A stretch of DNA of 64,000 bases from Macquaria australasica (Eukaryota > Chordata > Actinopteri > Centrarchiformes > Percichthyidae), in contig SEMN01000798.1 in NCBI GenBank assembly GCA_005408345.1, positions 124,001 to 188,000 on the forward strand, read 5' to 3'. Position 1 is the first letter of the stretch; each line of letters starts with the position of its first letter. Below, in pieces: positions 11,036-23,432 of this stretch. A program made the translations under genes and the position numbers. The notes below the pieces were generated by a model. It saw only the letters and a list, made by a program, of their open reading frames with translations, was not told where the DNA came from and searched no databases.

Positions 11036-14000
11036 TGCAAAACCTGGCTAAACCACTTTATTTGGTGGTGAAACCGAAATTAAGCCCAACTGAAATATTG
11101 GTAAAAATCCCTCATTGCACAGGAAAACTGAAAGTTGAACCAGGAAGTCAGTCTGCATACTCTGATGGATATTTTGGGGAATAACTTCATTCCAAATAAG
11201 TTTGTCTAACATGGAGGTTTGTTTACAACCTGAATAATCATTTGATTAGTAGGGTGTCTTGCTCCATCAAACCTCTTTTTAGCAATGACTCGGCATTCCC
11301 ATATCAGCAACTAACTTGGCAAGTACAATGTTTTTATTACCAATGGGGATGGTGGCTAGAACTACAAAAAATAGACCCATGTTGTAATAAGCTGGTGTTA
11401 TCCTTTAAGGGAAAATCCACCCTAAAACAGAATTTCATCCCTTAGATCTTAGACTGTTCAGTCAGTCATGATCAGAAGCAACATTTGCCCCAGAGCTACA
11501 GACCAGAGGACCAAAACTCAAATCTGTGACATGCTCATAGGGTGATTTTTGCTGAAGATCTGCTGGCAATGACTATGGGTTTTGTTTTTGCAACTGCAGT
11601 TCTATTTTGATGTGGATATTCACTTTAACAGACTGCTTTGAAGTCAAGGTTGGCTGGCAGTAACAGCAAACAAACTGGCACCCTCTGCTTCTCTCTTGGC
11701 ACGCCGAATTCTGCATAAACAGTGTGTTTCAGTACAGACTAGTGGACTGATACCTTGCTGTCTGTGTGTCTGCAAAGGAAAAAGAGGGGGAGCAGAGAGA
11801 TGGGTGTAGCCTAATTTATTGTGTTTTAGTGTGTGGATGTACATTTGTGCTCATTTTTAGTGTCTTTCAGTGGGTTAAAGCTATGACCAATCAGAAACAT
11901 GCTTTTTCCTCCATGCAGCCTTCAAGGCATTCATATGGAAATAACAAGATTAAAAACAACAACAGCAATCAGAGGAACCTCCACTCTAATGTGAAAGACT
12001 ACAGGGTCCACTTTAATTATTCAAAGTCTTGTCTCAATTATTCATTGGGATTTTAAATCCACTCAATATGAGTTAATTTTCTGCACAGGCAATCCTCACC
12101 AACTTCTGATACTGAATATAGAACCCAACGAAGCCGGTGCCAAACATTAAGTCTAATATGCATCAGCCAATTGACATCTGAACAGTGCTGGACTTAATTC
12201 ATGCAATCTGTCGGTTTCTCTGCATTAACCAACAGGCATGAGGCTAAGTTTACACCACAGGCTACCCAATTTCCCCATGCGGAGCATTAAATTGTCATCT
12301 TATCTCAGGCAGAGAGTAAAATGCAGGGCCTAGGTAAACAAGAATGGGAAGAGGTCTGGTATGAGTGAGCCTGTGTTAGTCTTTATTGCTTGTGATTCAT
12401 TTTTTAGGAATGGCAGGTTTAATAATCACATTAGGGAAGAAACATGCCTGGTAATTGTCCAGCACAGTTTGGATGCCTTACAAACAAATCCATATGCAAG
12501 GATTCTCGCTCAGGGAAGGATCGCCTTCGCTTCACATGTTGATATTGTTTTTGAAAAGTGAAGCTAAGAAGGAAACCTCAAACATTTTTGTTTTAAACCT
12601 GTAAATCAACACTGAATGTATTAGGCTTCTCTATCTCAGCATTTTGAGATCCGTTTTACCTTTCTAGGACTGTATATGGAACATCAAAATATCCCCTCTC
12701 CTGCAGACTTCCCAGAGGTCACTGGCTGTCCATGTGCTGGGAGTTGGCTTGTGTTTTAATCACTACCATGCTCCTGTCAGTGTCGGCCTGTATCTGTGCT
12801 GAACACCTTGGCAGGGGAGACAGCTGGAGAAGGCAGATTCTCTGATGCTTACAAACACTGCTGGCACAGTTAACCCCTTCCTGCACTGTGACGAGATCAA
12901 ACCAGTCTCTTCCTTCCAGAAAATTCCTATATCAGCATTCTGTATGCATGATTCTGCTGTCAGGACTTCAGGCACCAAAGACAAATAATACGCACATGTG
13001 CAGCTCTACAGAACATCAACTGAGCACATTCAACACATATACAATTGTTTACATAAAACACCTTCTGACTGGCCCAAGAAATTATGGTGCAGTGACATTA
13101 CTGCAGGACAATATTTGTGTTTGTCCTAAAATCAGTGGCAGGAGATACATTACAATGGAAACATTGATTCCAGCAGCACTTGCTTCCTTAACCTTACAGG
13201 CTGTTAGAGAGACAATATTGTGAAGTTTCATCTTTTTTTCAAACCTACAAACTGGAAGTCCCCAAAGGCAGTCTGTAAGCATAAGACATTGAAGTGATAG
13301 ACAATCATATTGAAAAATCCAATGAGTTGTAATTGAAAGAACTGGATTGCTGTCTGTACTCCAGTTAATACAGAGCCAAGCAGGTGTCACAAGCATTCTT
13401 TTTTAAATGACCTGTTTATTTACACCAACTTGCTTAGCATCAATGCTGCTATTCCTTTGCCCCTAATGCCAGTACTGACTGTACTGTATCCACAACTGTA
13501 TGAGTAAGGCGATAGTGGATTTTCCAAGTCTTGTTGCGATCACTTGACCCTGATATGTTCACAAACTAAACATACCCACAAAGAAAAAGCTGGAATTGTG
13601 ATTTGTTTGATGTTGCAAGCACTGTGTCTATGATCAGGCTGGTTAACGGGAACAGTCAGGGCTTTTGGAAACCTGATCATCTCTAATCAAGCCTGGTCGT
13701 AAGACATTCGAAATATGATAAGACCTGTACTGTGGTTTCTTGTAACATCATCAATGACAAAGCTTATGAATAAGAATAAAAAAGACAGCAAGCAAAAACT
13801 GCACACTTTTTCAAACCAAACATTGCCAATTATCTGTCATTATTTAAATGTGAAGAGCCAGTGAGGTGGCAGTTGAAATAAGAAGAAAGAAAGAAAGAAA
13901 CTGGAAAGGAAAAGGAGGGAGGACAAGTGGAACACTAGAAACAGTGGAGACAGAATGATGGATGAGGAGCCAGCAGGGGTTAATGAACACAGATCGATGC

Positions 14001-16500
14001 TATGCCAACCCAGCTATATACTGAACACCGCCTCCATTATAGCCTCTGGTGCCATAAAGCCCTGTTGACTGTTTCCTTCATTGAGATTACAATCAGTTGT
14101 ATCACCTATGCATTTCTCCCCCCTGATGTCTTACTAGGGCACCTTGAGCACAAGCTACTTCCTAGTTTGTACAGTTCAGGGGAGCATGGTGGAAAATTAC
14201 TGTGGCTCTGCATGCTATTGTTAATGCTAGGTAAAACCAAGACGACCTGAATTCACTTCTTTTTGTTCTGTCATTTATAGACATGTCTCCACCTTTAAGC
14301 ACGTTTCTTCCTCTTTATATTTCCTTGGGTTTTCTTTTATAGTATTATCAGACAACACTGTGCATTAAGGTACTCAGAATCAAGCTTTTGGCCTTTACTG
14401 AATGTCATTCCCCCTTTTGCCAGATTTGGGTTTCATAGAACCTGGGTTTTATTTTCATAGTATTTCTGTAATAATAACATTGTACTCATTGCTGAGATCT
14501 GAAAATGTGTGACTAAAAAGTAGTCAGACGTGGCAAGAACCACAAGCTTTCAGACAGTCATACAGGTTTTAAACAACCCACTAGGTGAGCTAAATTTACA
14601 AGGAAGAGAAAGACAAGATGGACAGTAAAATTATTACCCAAACTGTCTGTTGTGAACATAACATCACAATGTACAGACTGACTTCCTGGTTAAGCTTTGA
14701 CCTGCTATACTTGCCGTACTTGTGCCCACAGTTTTCTTCTGCAGTGACGGATTACTGCCAACATTTTGGGTGTGCTCTCTTTCGGTTTTTGGTGGTTTAA
14801 ATAATTTGGCTGGCTTGTTTAGAACCCGTCTGAACGTCTTGACTGCTCGTGTTTCTTGTCGGACGTATACGGACACAGAAACTGGTGCAGGTTGCTAGGA
14901 TCATTTAACAATGTTTTTCTCAATGTTGAGAAAGTTGACTTCCAACCCCCTGTACAGCTGACTTAAACTCAGCCAGAATGAAATTACTTTTTTGATTTTT
15001 CCATCTCACACTATAGCATCCTCTGCATTGGTTTTCCTATATAGTGTTTAGTAAATATTTAATGAATCAATTATTTAGGACATAGCAGGAGATGGTTGTA
15101 ACAAGAACATGGAAATGGAAAGCCAAAACTGAAGACAGTACGGAATGCCCTTCCCAACACTTTGCTTTACTTGCTGTGACTGAAGTGGTCTGTTCTTCTG
15201 TCTGTTAATTATTTCGTTCTTTATCTTTATCTATTTCTCAGTTTGTATCCCATGTGACATGCTTGTCTCCTAGAAAAGCTTGATCCATCTCAGGACTTTT
15301 CCCTCATTCTACCACTGAACTTAAGCCTTCCCTTCCCACCCCTGCCTTCCTTCTCTCCCTATCTGTATTGCTGCCTACTCACAGCTTTGCATCTGCCTTT
15401 TCATGTCTGATCATCATTTTGTATTCTGCTTCAGTCATCTATCCAGCAGTCCAATCTGTCCTGGTCTGAACTCCCAGTAAGAGAAATCTGTAGTCTCTCT
15501 GGCCTTTCCCCCCTTTTGTTCTCCATCATCCCATCACTCCTGCAGCTCCTGTCATTCCTCTCTCCTTCAGCAGAATCTGCCTCATCCCCCTTTCATCTAT
15601 CTTCCTGTGACATTGTCTGTCCCTTTCCTCCGGGGCTGGACCAGTCTAGCCCTAGCAGACCCCTACAGTAAATGTCTGAGGCGTTACAGATCACGGGAAC
15701 AAGCTTAGGCCTCCGGCAGGCTAAGGAAGGTAGCACAAAGCATTATTGGCTAAATATCGCTTTCACTTTCAGTCTTTCTTCCACACTTTCACATCTGTGT
15801 CTGAAACTAAATCAATCTTCTGCCATTTAAAAATCTAATCCTCCACATTTCATCTCTCTTCTCAATGCATTTCCTCAAAGTCTTTCTCCACTGCCCCCAC
15901 ACCCTTAGCATCTCTCTGCTTCCTGTACATAGCAACCTGAAAAAACACCTTGTTTTGCTCCCTCATTAGAACACCATAGAGACAGTAACAGATGATGGAG
16001 CATTATGGTTGTTCAGTGTGAATGATTATTCACATGACACCTCTGTTAAACCTGCGAATGCCCTGTACTTGTCAAAATCTCAGTGTGATGCAAAGTCACG
16101 CTCAGCCAGGAAGCACCGCCAAGTGTGATGCTAGCTGAGCTGCTCCCCTCCAAATCCATCCTGAAGTGTGCGTGAAATCCTGATGTGTAGTGTTGCCTCA
16201 GTTTGTCTCAGTTTTCTCAACGGTAGACCGGGCTTCGGGCTTAATCGCATGCTTGCATAAATCTAAAATAGTAAGACTCACGCTACCTTGTGTGGCGTGT
16301 CCTCTTTCCAGGTCTCTGTGGTGGAGAGGTGGTGGTGTGGCTCAGATCCTACTTACTGGGTGACAACTGAAGCTACTCAGTTGTCCTCCTGGATCCACCC
16401 TCTTCATTTATGTTTTACAATCTACTTTTGTCATCACAATTGTATATACTATGATTTTCTGTTGTGAATCTATTCTGTACACACAACATCTATTGCATGT
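11036..16500. other. Cornichon intron 1, middle part
   Basis: No exon recognised. There is a pyrimidine-rich tract around 15330-15620 (many ctcc/cctt words) and a short aagaaagaaag run near 13885. The ORFs here lack homology that I can name and lack splice context. The sequence looks like ordinary long-intron DNA. Confidence 0.45.
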
Positions 16501-16516
16501 ATGTCCCTAATCCCTG

Positions 16517-16924
16517 TTGGGGGCATGGGGGGTGTTCCTCATTCAAATGAAGGGAATCATGTACAGCATGTACTCCTCGCATCGGCCGCCTTCACATCCA
16601 CAATACCAATCCAATATCATAGACTTGGCCGTGGCACCTTTGGAGATGGGGAAAGGCATTCCCTTCAACCGCAGCAACAATAAAGCCAGGCTGTCTGAAC
16701 TCTACTCAGCCCCCGTCAATACTGGAGTCACAACAATCACAGAGTCTCCCACGTTTCCAGCATCCTTGCCATCCACCTCCAGGATCGTCACACGTGATGT
16801 CACAGTGCCTCCACCCCCTCCAGTGCCACACCCAGTATCACCCCCTGGTCTGATTAGGAGAGACGGCATTTATCTCACTTTGGATGGAGTGGCTCTCATA
16901 TCTAGAAATTTAGAAGTTTATTAG
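16517..16924 (+). other. Unassigned 135-residue frame, possibly repeat-derived
   Basis: A plus-strand frame from MGAWGVFLIQMKG to the end RNLEVY, with a proline run (VTVPPPPPVPHPV) and a C-terminal RRDGIYLTLDGVALISRN. That last block is reminiscent of the RxDGxHxxxxG motif near the end of SGNH-esterase-like modules found in some retroelement ORFs, but the His position is Tyr. It lies inside the cornichon intron on the opposite strand. I do not recognise a gene and record it as a candidate only. Confidence 0.25.
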
Positions 16925-16980
16925 TGGACCAAAACCATGACAACCCCGAGTTGAGACCAGAGTTGCAGCCCTACATGCCT

Positions 16981-17310
16981 TAGATAAGAAGACTGATACC
17001 ACTCTCATGCCTGTATGCTAAATATTAAGCTAGAACCAGGGGATGGTTAGCTTGATTTGGCTTAAAACTGGAAACAGCGGAAACAGCGGAAACAGCTAGC
17101 CTGACTATGTCCAAAGGTTAAAAAATTATATCTTGCTTATTTAAAATCAAAGTTCAAAAACAATAGGTTATTGTTTTACAGGGGTTATATTCTGCACTAT
17201 TTGCCTGGCTGTAGTGTTTCAGCGTACAGATGTGAGAGTGGTAGTGACCTTCTTATCTAACTCTTGGCAAGAAAGCAAATAAGCTTATTTCCCAAAATGT
17301 AAACTATTTA
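16981..17310. mobile_element. Teleost TIR element with inverted arms, left end truncated
   Basis: The left arm (16981-17015) reads tagataagaagactgatacc and on to actctcatgcctgta. The right arm (17224-17259) is its reverse complement with a few changes, ending cttcttatcta. The right side continues into actcttggcaagaaagcaaa and aagcttatttcccaaaatgt, the outer part of the usual end, which the left side lacks. A ggaaacagc word is repeated three times in the middle (about 17071-17097). No transposase. Confidence 0.7.
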
Positions 17311-18754
17311 CTAATGTTTATAGATCAATTAGTCAATAATTAATAAGATTTTGGGTTGCCAGGTTGTGAAAATCCCCTTCAGCTGCTGTTTAAGCTTTCT
17401 GTTTGGTAATAATACAGTTTAAAATGTTGGTGATCCATTAATTAATGAGCTATGGGTTTCTCACTTTCTGTGGGTCCTGGCGGTCTGGTGTACTGGGGCA
17501 GTAGCCCACTTTGCCCAGTTGATAATTCAGCCTCACTTGTTGCTTCATCCATACAAAATATGCTTTCATACCTCACCGCACCTTCCATACACTAAATAGC
17601 AAACTGCCACAATATAATGGAAACCCGAACTGGGAGTGTAAATGATGTGAATTTGACATTCTGCCCTCTGCCACGCAGCCAGGACAACTTCTACATCATA
17701 TCTGCACCATGGGGCTTTCCCATCTATCAGAGGTGCACCAGAGGACCGCATGGCTCGCTCCCAGCTTTAATGACACTTAAAGCACATTAGGGGCTGTGGT
17801 TACATGGGAGGACAATCACTCAAGTAGAGTCAGACCGTCCAGGAGCTGCGCCATAGAGCTCGGGGGAGGTCGCAGTTCACCTTGTATGTTAATTAAAATG
17901 GCTTCGTAATCGTTTGTGTGAATGCTCCCATGGGTGACTGTGGTGTTGTATTTTATGTGATGAACAGATTGCTTGATTTCTGCCGATTGCTGCATCTGGT
18001 TTGAAGTGAACCACTCAAAGTGTCATTATATCCCACAGTGAGAATAGTGTGACATGCTTATCGTCAATATTACACATTATTCCTAATGGACAAATATGTT
18101 TTGCTGAGCTGCCAAAATCAGTTAAGGAGTTATAGTCTTTATCTGTCGGATCGAAATGTACTACTCTCCAAACAAGATGAGGAAAAGATAGAATATCTGA
18201 AGTTAAAATAATTAAACAAATTGTCGAATCCCTCTTGAAATATGATGAAAAATCCTGACTGATTTCATACTCAAATACATAGGCATTTACAGTAAAACTA
18301 TGTGAATGGTGTCCTTTAAAATTTCAGCTTGCTTATGTTTCTGAATGAAAGACCTAGCACATTCATCCTCTCTAAAATGAAAACTTGAATTCATATGCAA
18401 TAAAACTGACCTTTCTCAAATCAATACACTTAGGGGTTTTGCTCCTACAGACTTACTTGGTCTGGTATGACCATTAGCTTATGTTGGCTAATGTCAGATA
18501 ATGTTAGAAAACTTTAAAAAGATATTGGAGTATAAAAGACATTCATCTGAGTCAATTTACTGACATTGTGTTCTCTTCTTGTACTGCTGTTATGGTGTGC
18601 TTAGACAGAACGCCAAGTGAATTTTAGACGCGGATAAAAATTGAGTTTATCCAGGGCTTTATGAATCTACTAGACATAGAGAGACAACAGGAAAAAAAGG
18701 AGGGAAATACCAGAAAGATATTTTTACTGATGTGTAAGTCACATTTTACTGTTC
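17311..18754. other. Cornichon intron 1, no feature recognised
   Basis: A-T-rich intronic sequence. No ORF with a recognisable product and no repeat that I can name. Confidence 0.4.
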
Positions 18755-19060
18755 TAGCTGGTCAAGGTGCTGCTATAACTTTAGCTACTGTTGGGTAGTT
18801 TATGACTAATACTTGATTGATTAGATGTTTCTATGTAAAGAAATTGTAATCTTCGAAGTAGTAACTACAGCTGTCAGATAAATGTAGTGTGGTAAAAAAG
18901 TATCAACAATATGACATTTATAGTGGAGTAAAAGTATAAAGCAGCATAAAATGGGGATACTCAAGTAAAGTAAAAGTGTCTCAAAATTGTCTATAAGTAT
19001 AGTACTTGAGTTAATACATTCAGTTACTTCCCACTGAAGTGCTGTGCTGCTCATCAACAT
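18755..19060 (-). repeat. Dispersed TIR-type repeat A
   Basis: Opposite orientation to the 60.6 kb copy. Shared words include ttgggtagttta, agctgtcagataaatgtagt, agtataaagcagcataaaat and tactcaagtaaagtaaaagt. It ends in ttacttcccactg, the reverse of the usual cagtgg start. Non-coding. Confidence 0.75.
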
Positions 19061-21235
19061 GACTTCCCCATAGTTATCAAAAAGTAGTTTTGTTACCAGT
19101 GTATCCTAAAGTGTATTTAATGGACTTTTATATTGCCACAGTCTAGTTCTGTTCCTTCCTCATTACCCGACCTGTTCTTACTTAACACCTTAGTCCACAA
19201 TGAGTCCAGGGATGGTCAGAGAGGAAAGTGATTAATGATATTATATATTCCAAAGATAGCCAACATGTCCTCCTCTTTTTTCCTTACGCAGGTCTTACAG
19301 AACAGCTTCATATGAGTGTAAATGAGGGGAATGGAAGAGGAGTTGTGTTCAGTGAGATTCCCTACTTCAAAACATGTTAATGAAAGATTTATCAGCACCT
19401 GCAATGAGCGCAGGAGTAGATAAGGCACATACATGTGAGCTAATTAACTTGGCAGTATATGGTTTGATTGATTATGGCCAATTCATGACAGAAGTCCCTC
19501 TGTTTGCAGTCATTTGTCATTCTCTGACTTCCATGACTCAGGCGCTCATGTTACCTGCTGACAGGACTGGTAATATGTTTGAGTCAGGGCAGTTCATTAC
19601 TCATTTTACTCCCATTGTCTTTTCTCTGTGGCCTGTTTAATAGCCACTGTCTTTTTATATTCATTTACACTGGCTCGTTTTTATTTATAGCTTGATTTTA
19701 CCCTGGGTAGTTTGACTCAGCACACTTGCTCTTTTTAGCAATGCACTGCTGCTCAGGGCATTAAAATCTAACCTTTTGGTCAAGTGGCCACTGTGGCAGC
19801 AGGATTCAGTGTTTTCAGCAGTTCTTTGAAACCAGATGAGTTCTTGAAATTAAAGGGAAAAAAAGACTGACGGAGAGATGGCTACCTGCCAAAGCGGCTG
19901 ATAGAAATGACAGAGTTACAGCCAAAATTTCCCAACATTGGCAGGAGGCTGGTGTTAACGTGCAGCCTTGGCTCTGCTGAACGCTTCCACAGCTCCACAT
20001 ATTCCCATCTCACAGCCTCTTCCTAATTATGTTTCCTCGCAGTATGGAGCCCCAGCTTATTATGCTGCATGTCTGTATGTCGGTGAGAACGGGAATCAGT
20101 GGAGGAGGCATCGCCACTGTTTCTGCCGTCTTAAGCAGAATGCAAAATAAAGCCTGGTGTGATTATTGCTGAAGCTACAGAATAATGTGTTCCATTGTGA
20201 TCCTTCCACCAGAACTAAATTTACATCACAGACAGAACTGAAGGAGGTGTTGTGGTTTCTGTCCCTCTATTATTGAATTAGGACATATGGAGATGTTTTT
20301 CCTTATCAGTGAAGTAGTCACAAGCATCATAAAGGTGCTGTATATGTAGTCTGTTTTGTATTTTTTATTTTTTTTTGCATAACCACTCAGATTTAACTGT
20401 ACTATCATGGGTGTCTGCACTCTCACTGTCCTAGTCTCTTTGTTTCTGCTCTGTGAGCAGACACATGGGCCACTGTCTGACAGACAGACAGACCGACTAT
20501 TAGCTGTAATTGCCAGAGGATCAGTCATCCCAAGTGCATTAGGTCCGTTGCTGTTTCCATGCAAAAGGCAGACTCTGGGCAATAAGCTGAAAGACCTGAC
20601 CCAAATCTGTCTTTACATAAGGCCCTGCATGATGGAGATGTTGCTCAGGGAGCAAATAATTAGATTATTCAAATATCATAATGCAGTCAGTCATATTGGC
20701 ACTGGTTTTATAGCTGAGCTGAGGCTTGATTAAAGGCAGAGGGAGCAGAGCCCAGAGATGAGAGGGGGAGATTACACTCTACAAGATTTCCTAATTGATC
20801 TGGAAGGAAGGTTGTTTAATTGATCTAGGATGCTGCACAGGATTGCAAGCATTTCTGCATATCAAATTGGGTCAGCATGAATGTGTAAAGTAGCCAAATA
20901 AGAGGAAAGGCTGGTACAATTGTGACAAAGTGGTGAAAACGATGGATGCATACGAATGATGGAGCAGGAGCCGAAGATACAGGTGCGCACCTGTCGTGTT
21001 GAGGAAAATATCTGCCACAAAATTACCCTGCAGTGTTACCAGTGTACAAGCTACGAAAAGATACATTTGAAATGAATGAATTCTCGGGGCTGTGGGCTAT
21101 GTAGCAATATTACGCACAAGCATCACACCTGCGCGTCCAATATGCACACATTTACGATGATCAGACTATCCGCTGGTTATCAAACAGAAAAAAACGATAG
21201 GCTTACTCAAAATATACCAATTCTAAGGTACTTAC
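19061..21235. other. Cornichon intron 1, right part
   Basis: No exon or named repeat. Open frames in this stretch have no recognisable product. A tttttttattttttttt-like run occurs near 20355-20380. Confidence 0.4.
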
Positions 21236-21313
21236 GTGCCATATTGCAAAGAAGATCAGGGACACACAGAGAACCAGAGACAGCATGTAGCAGAAGGCAG
21301 CAAAAGTGAACAT
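21236..21313 (-). CDS. cnih3: Cornichon family (cnih3/cnih2-like), coding exon 1
   Basis: A 78 bp first coding exon on the minus strand. The ATG at 21313-21311 opens MFTFAAFCYMLSLVLC, followed by VSLIFFAIWH; the exon ends in a GTAAGT donor in phase 0. This is the N-terminal membrane segment shared by all vertebrate cornichons, and SLVLC..LIFFAIWH is closest to CNIH3. The usual start is MAFTFAAF; here the Ala after Met is missing. The product is a small ER membrane protein that binds cargo for COPII export; CNIH2 and CNIH3 also regulate AMPA receptors. It joins in frame to 7808-7876 across a 13.4 kb intron. Transcription runs away from the 148-residue gene that starts near 23.3 kb. Confidence 0.92.
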
Positions 21314-21902
21314 AATTGAAAGGGGAAACGGTGGATAATTTCCCAAAGAAGCACGATCCCGCTGACAAACATCTAAAACAAAAAGAGGGGAAAAAAGGGG
21401 GGAGTCAGGAAGAAAGTTCTCACGGTGCCATGAGAAGCCGATGCGGTACCGGCACCATGACTTCGCCCCTCACAATGTTTGCAACAAATTGTTGCAGAAA
21501 ACCTCTCCAGATGATCAGCCGTGCGTCCGCCCAGCAGCGGGGATGTGACTCTGAAGTCAAAGCTGGTCTCAAATCAGTGCACTTGGCATGACCGGCGATC
21601 AGTGTCCACAGTGTTGGTGAGGTGATCATGTAATCATAGAAAGGCAGCGGTCTCCTCAGAGATGAGTGGAAACTAATACAAGGAGGCTTTGCGCAAAACC
21701 ATCCGGGAGAGGTGAATCTGAAGGTAATCCATTCAGCAGCGGCAGACGGAGCTCTGCTGTATCTGTGCTGCCATGGTGTTATGAGAGAACCTCCTTGTCA
21801 CTTCATCCACAACGCGTTAATAAATGTAGTTTTCTCTCCCTGACAAACCTATCAGATAGCGCAGCAGAAAGCGCAGGACGGCGCGTGAACAAGTGGATTT
21901 AA
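21314..21902 (-). promoter_or_regulatory. 5' UTR and promoter region of cornichon-like gene
   Basis: Directly upstream (rightward) of the cornichon start codon. It is richer in CpG than the surrounding intron, with clusters near 21435-21465, 21540-21600 and 21810-21895, and has no recognised repeat. This is where the 5' UTR and promoter should lie. No TATA box or transcription start can be fixed from sequence alone. Confidence 0.45.
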
Positions 21903-23223
21903 AATAGCAGCACCCGATGTGCTCGTGTGTGCGTGTAGCTGGTGTGTGCGTGTGTTCAAATTTCTAGTTTTACAGGGACCACTCTCAGTGTAGTTTTGAT
22001 CATTAGGATGCCAAATCACGTGGAGCATTTGGAACTTGCGCATGGTTCTGGGTGAAGTGATTGATGCCCCTGTTAGAAAGACGACTTCATTTTTGTGACT
22101 GCTGAGTATGTAACCAATTCACTACAACTCGTTTTGCTATGTTCACCTGGACAAAGTGATCAGATCCATCATTTAATGCAATATAGTGTACATGCTTCAA
22201 AGCATAAAGTCCAGAATTACTGAAATATTGTCTTACGCACAAATGATCAATACTCTCAAAAGACAATTATCATACAGAAAGTGATCATTTAGATTTGGAG
22301 AAAACTAAGTAAAAAATACTGTTTCATTGATGACTTCAAAGAAACTGAACCATCTGCTTGGATTGAGGCATACAGTGTAAACTATGACACTGGCGCCACC
22401 GCCTGACGCTTTTATAAATTGCCTGTAATTGCAAGTGCCATAGAGTAGGCCTAATGCAATAATCACCAATTCACAGAGGCTTTAGCTGTGTCTAGAGATA
22501 TGGGAAATACTGCTTTGCAAAATAGATAATACCCTTTAAGTTAACTGATTATCCCTGTGAGCTGTAGTCAATGTGTTTTGCACTATTACTGTCTATAGAT
22601 ACAGTGTGTTTACAGTGTAAACTTCCTGCAAATATATTTTTACATAACATTTACAATTATGTATTATATACTGTTTATTTTTATTATTATTATTAGTATT
22701 ATTTTATTTTATTTTTTTAGAAAATTGCACATCTTGGAAGGATAAGTCTATGTTTTGTTGTCTGCAAGCATAATTACAATAAAGATGAAGTGAACTGAAT
22801 GTGGCACTGTACTGTAATAATAATTATAATAATCATTTATTTATTTATGGAGGACTTTTAAAGCAAGATTCCCATAGTGTTTACCAGGGCCATGGAAATA
22901 AATACAATGACAACATATAAGGGCCTTTAAAACAAAGTATAAGAAAAAGTTCGTATACAGCATTCAGATGGCTTAAAATGATGGTACATATTGTACACAA
23001 ATTGTATTTTCTTTTCTTTTTTTTCTTTTTTTTGGCAGATTATTATAAATGGCGGCCTGCCAAGGTCGATATAACAAGTAAGAAATGCTGTAAAAAGACC
23101 GTTTTCAGATTGAAAAAACGTTATCGGAAATATGTACTACCTCAGGCCTAGTTTTATTTTGAAAGTTGTGCTATAACCCGGATTTCAGATATCTATTCTG
23201 CCTAACTTGACGCTTTGGACCTT
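21903..23223. other. Intergenic spacer between divergent genes
   Basis: Between the cornichon 5' end and the next gene. Contains an A-T-rich stretch near 22675-22725 with tta/att triplet repeats and a ctttt run near 23010-23035. No gene seen. Confidence 0.4.
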
Positions 23224-23236
23224 GTCGCCTAGCAAC
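23224..23236 (+). promoter_or_regulatory. Perfect RFX X-box motif
   Basis: The sequence GTCGCC T AGCAAC matches the X-box consensus GTNRCC, 0-3 bases, RGYAAC at every fixed position with a one-base spacer. X-boxes near transcription starts are bound by RFX factors and mark many ciliary and flagellar genes. It is about 200 bp upstream of a GTAAGT donor (23433) that probably ends the first non-coding exon of the 148-residue gene. A one-mismatch version (gtttcctagcaac) also occurs in intron at about 28128. Confidence 0.6.
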
Positions 23237-23299
23237 AGCTTGTGATAGCTACGGCTGCGACTTTTGACCAAACTGCTGCGTTATATTTTCAACACAGAC

Positions 23300-23432
23300 G
23301 CACATTATTGGCTGATAAAACAACAGAAATTATTAAGTGTAATTTCCGGGGGTAATTTATCACACATATTCGTCATACTGACGAGTTGCAGAAGTAACGT
23401 CACACACCGCACAGTGGACACCGGACCACACA
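23300..23432 (+). other. Probable non-coding first exon of the 148-residue gene
   Basis: The coding exon at 27360 begins at an acceptor (ctcctgtttag), so an upstream 5' UTR exon must exist. The best candidate ends at 23432 with the strong donor gtaagtag. It is preceded by a CpG-containing stretch and by the X-box at 23224. The exon's own start is not defined; 23300 is a guess. Confidence 0.4.

Noticed and set aside
16310..16500. Possible LINE RT trace (WLRSYLLG-like and PPGSTLF-like readings)
   Set aside because: The pieces fall in different frames and are too short and weak to support an RT assignment.
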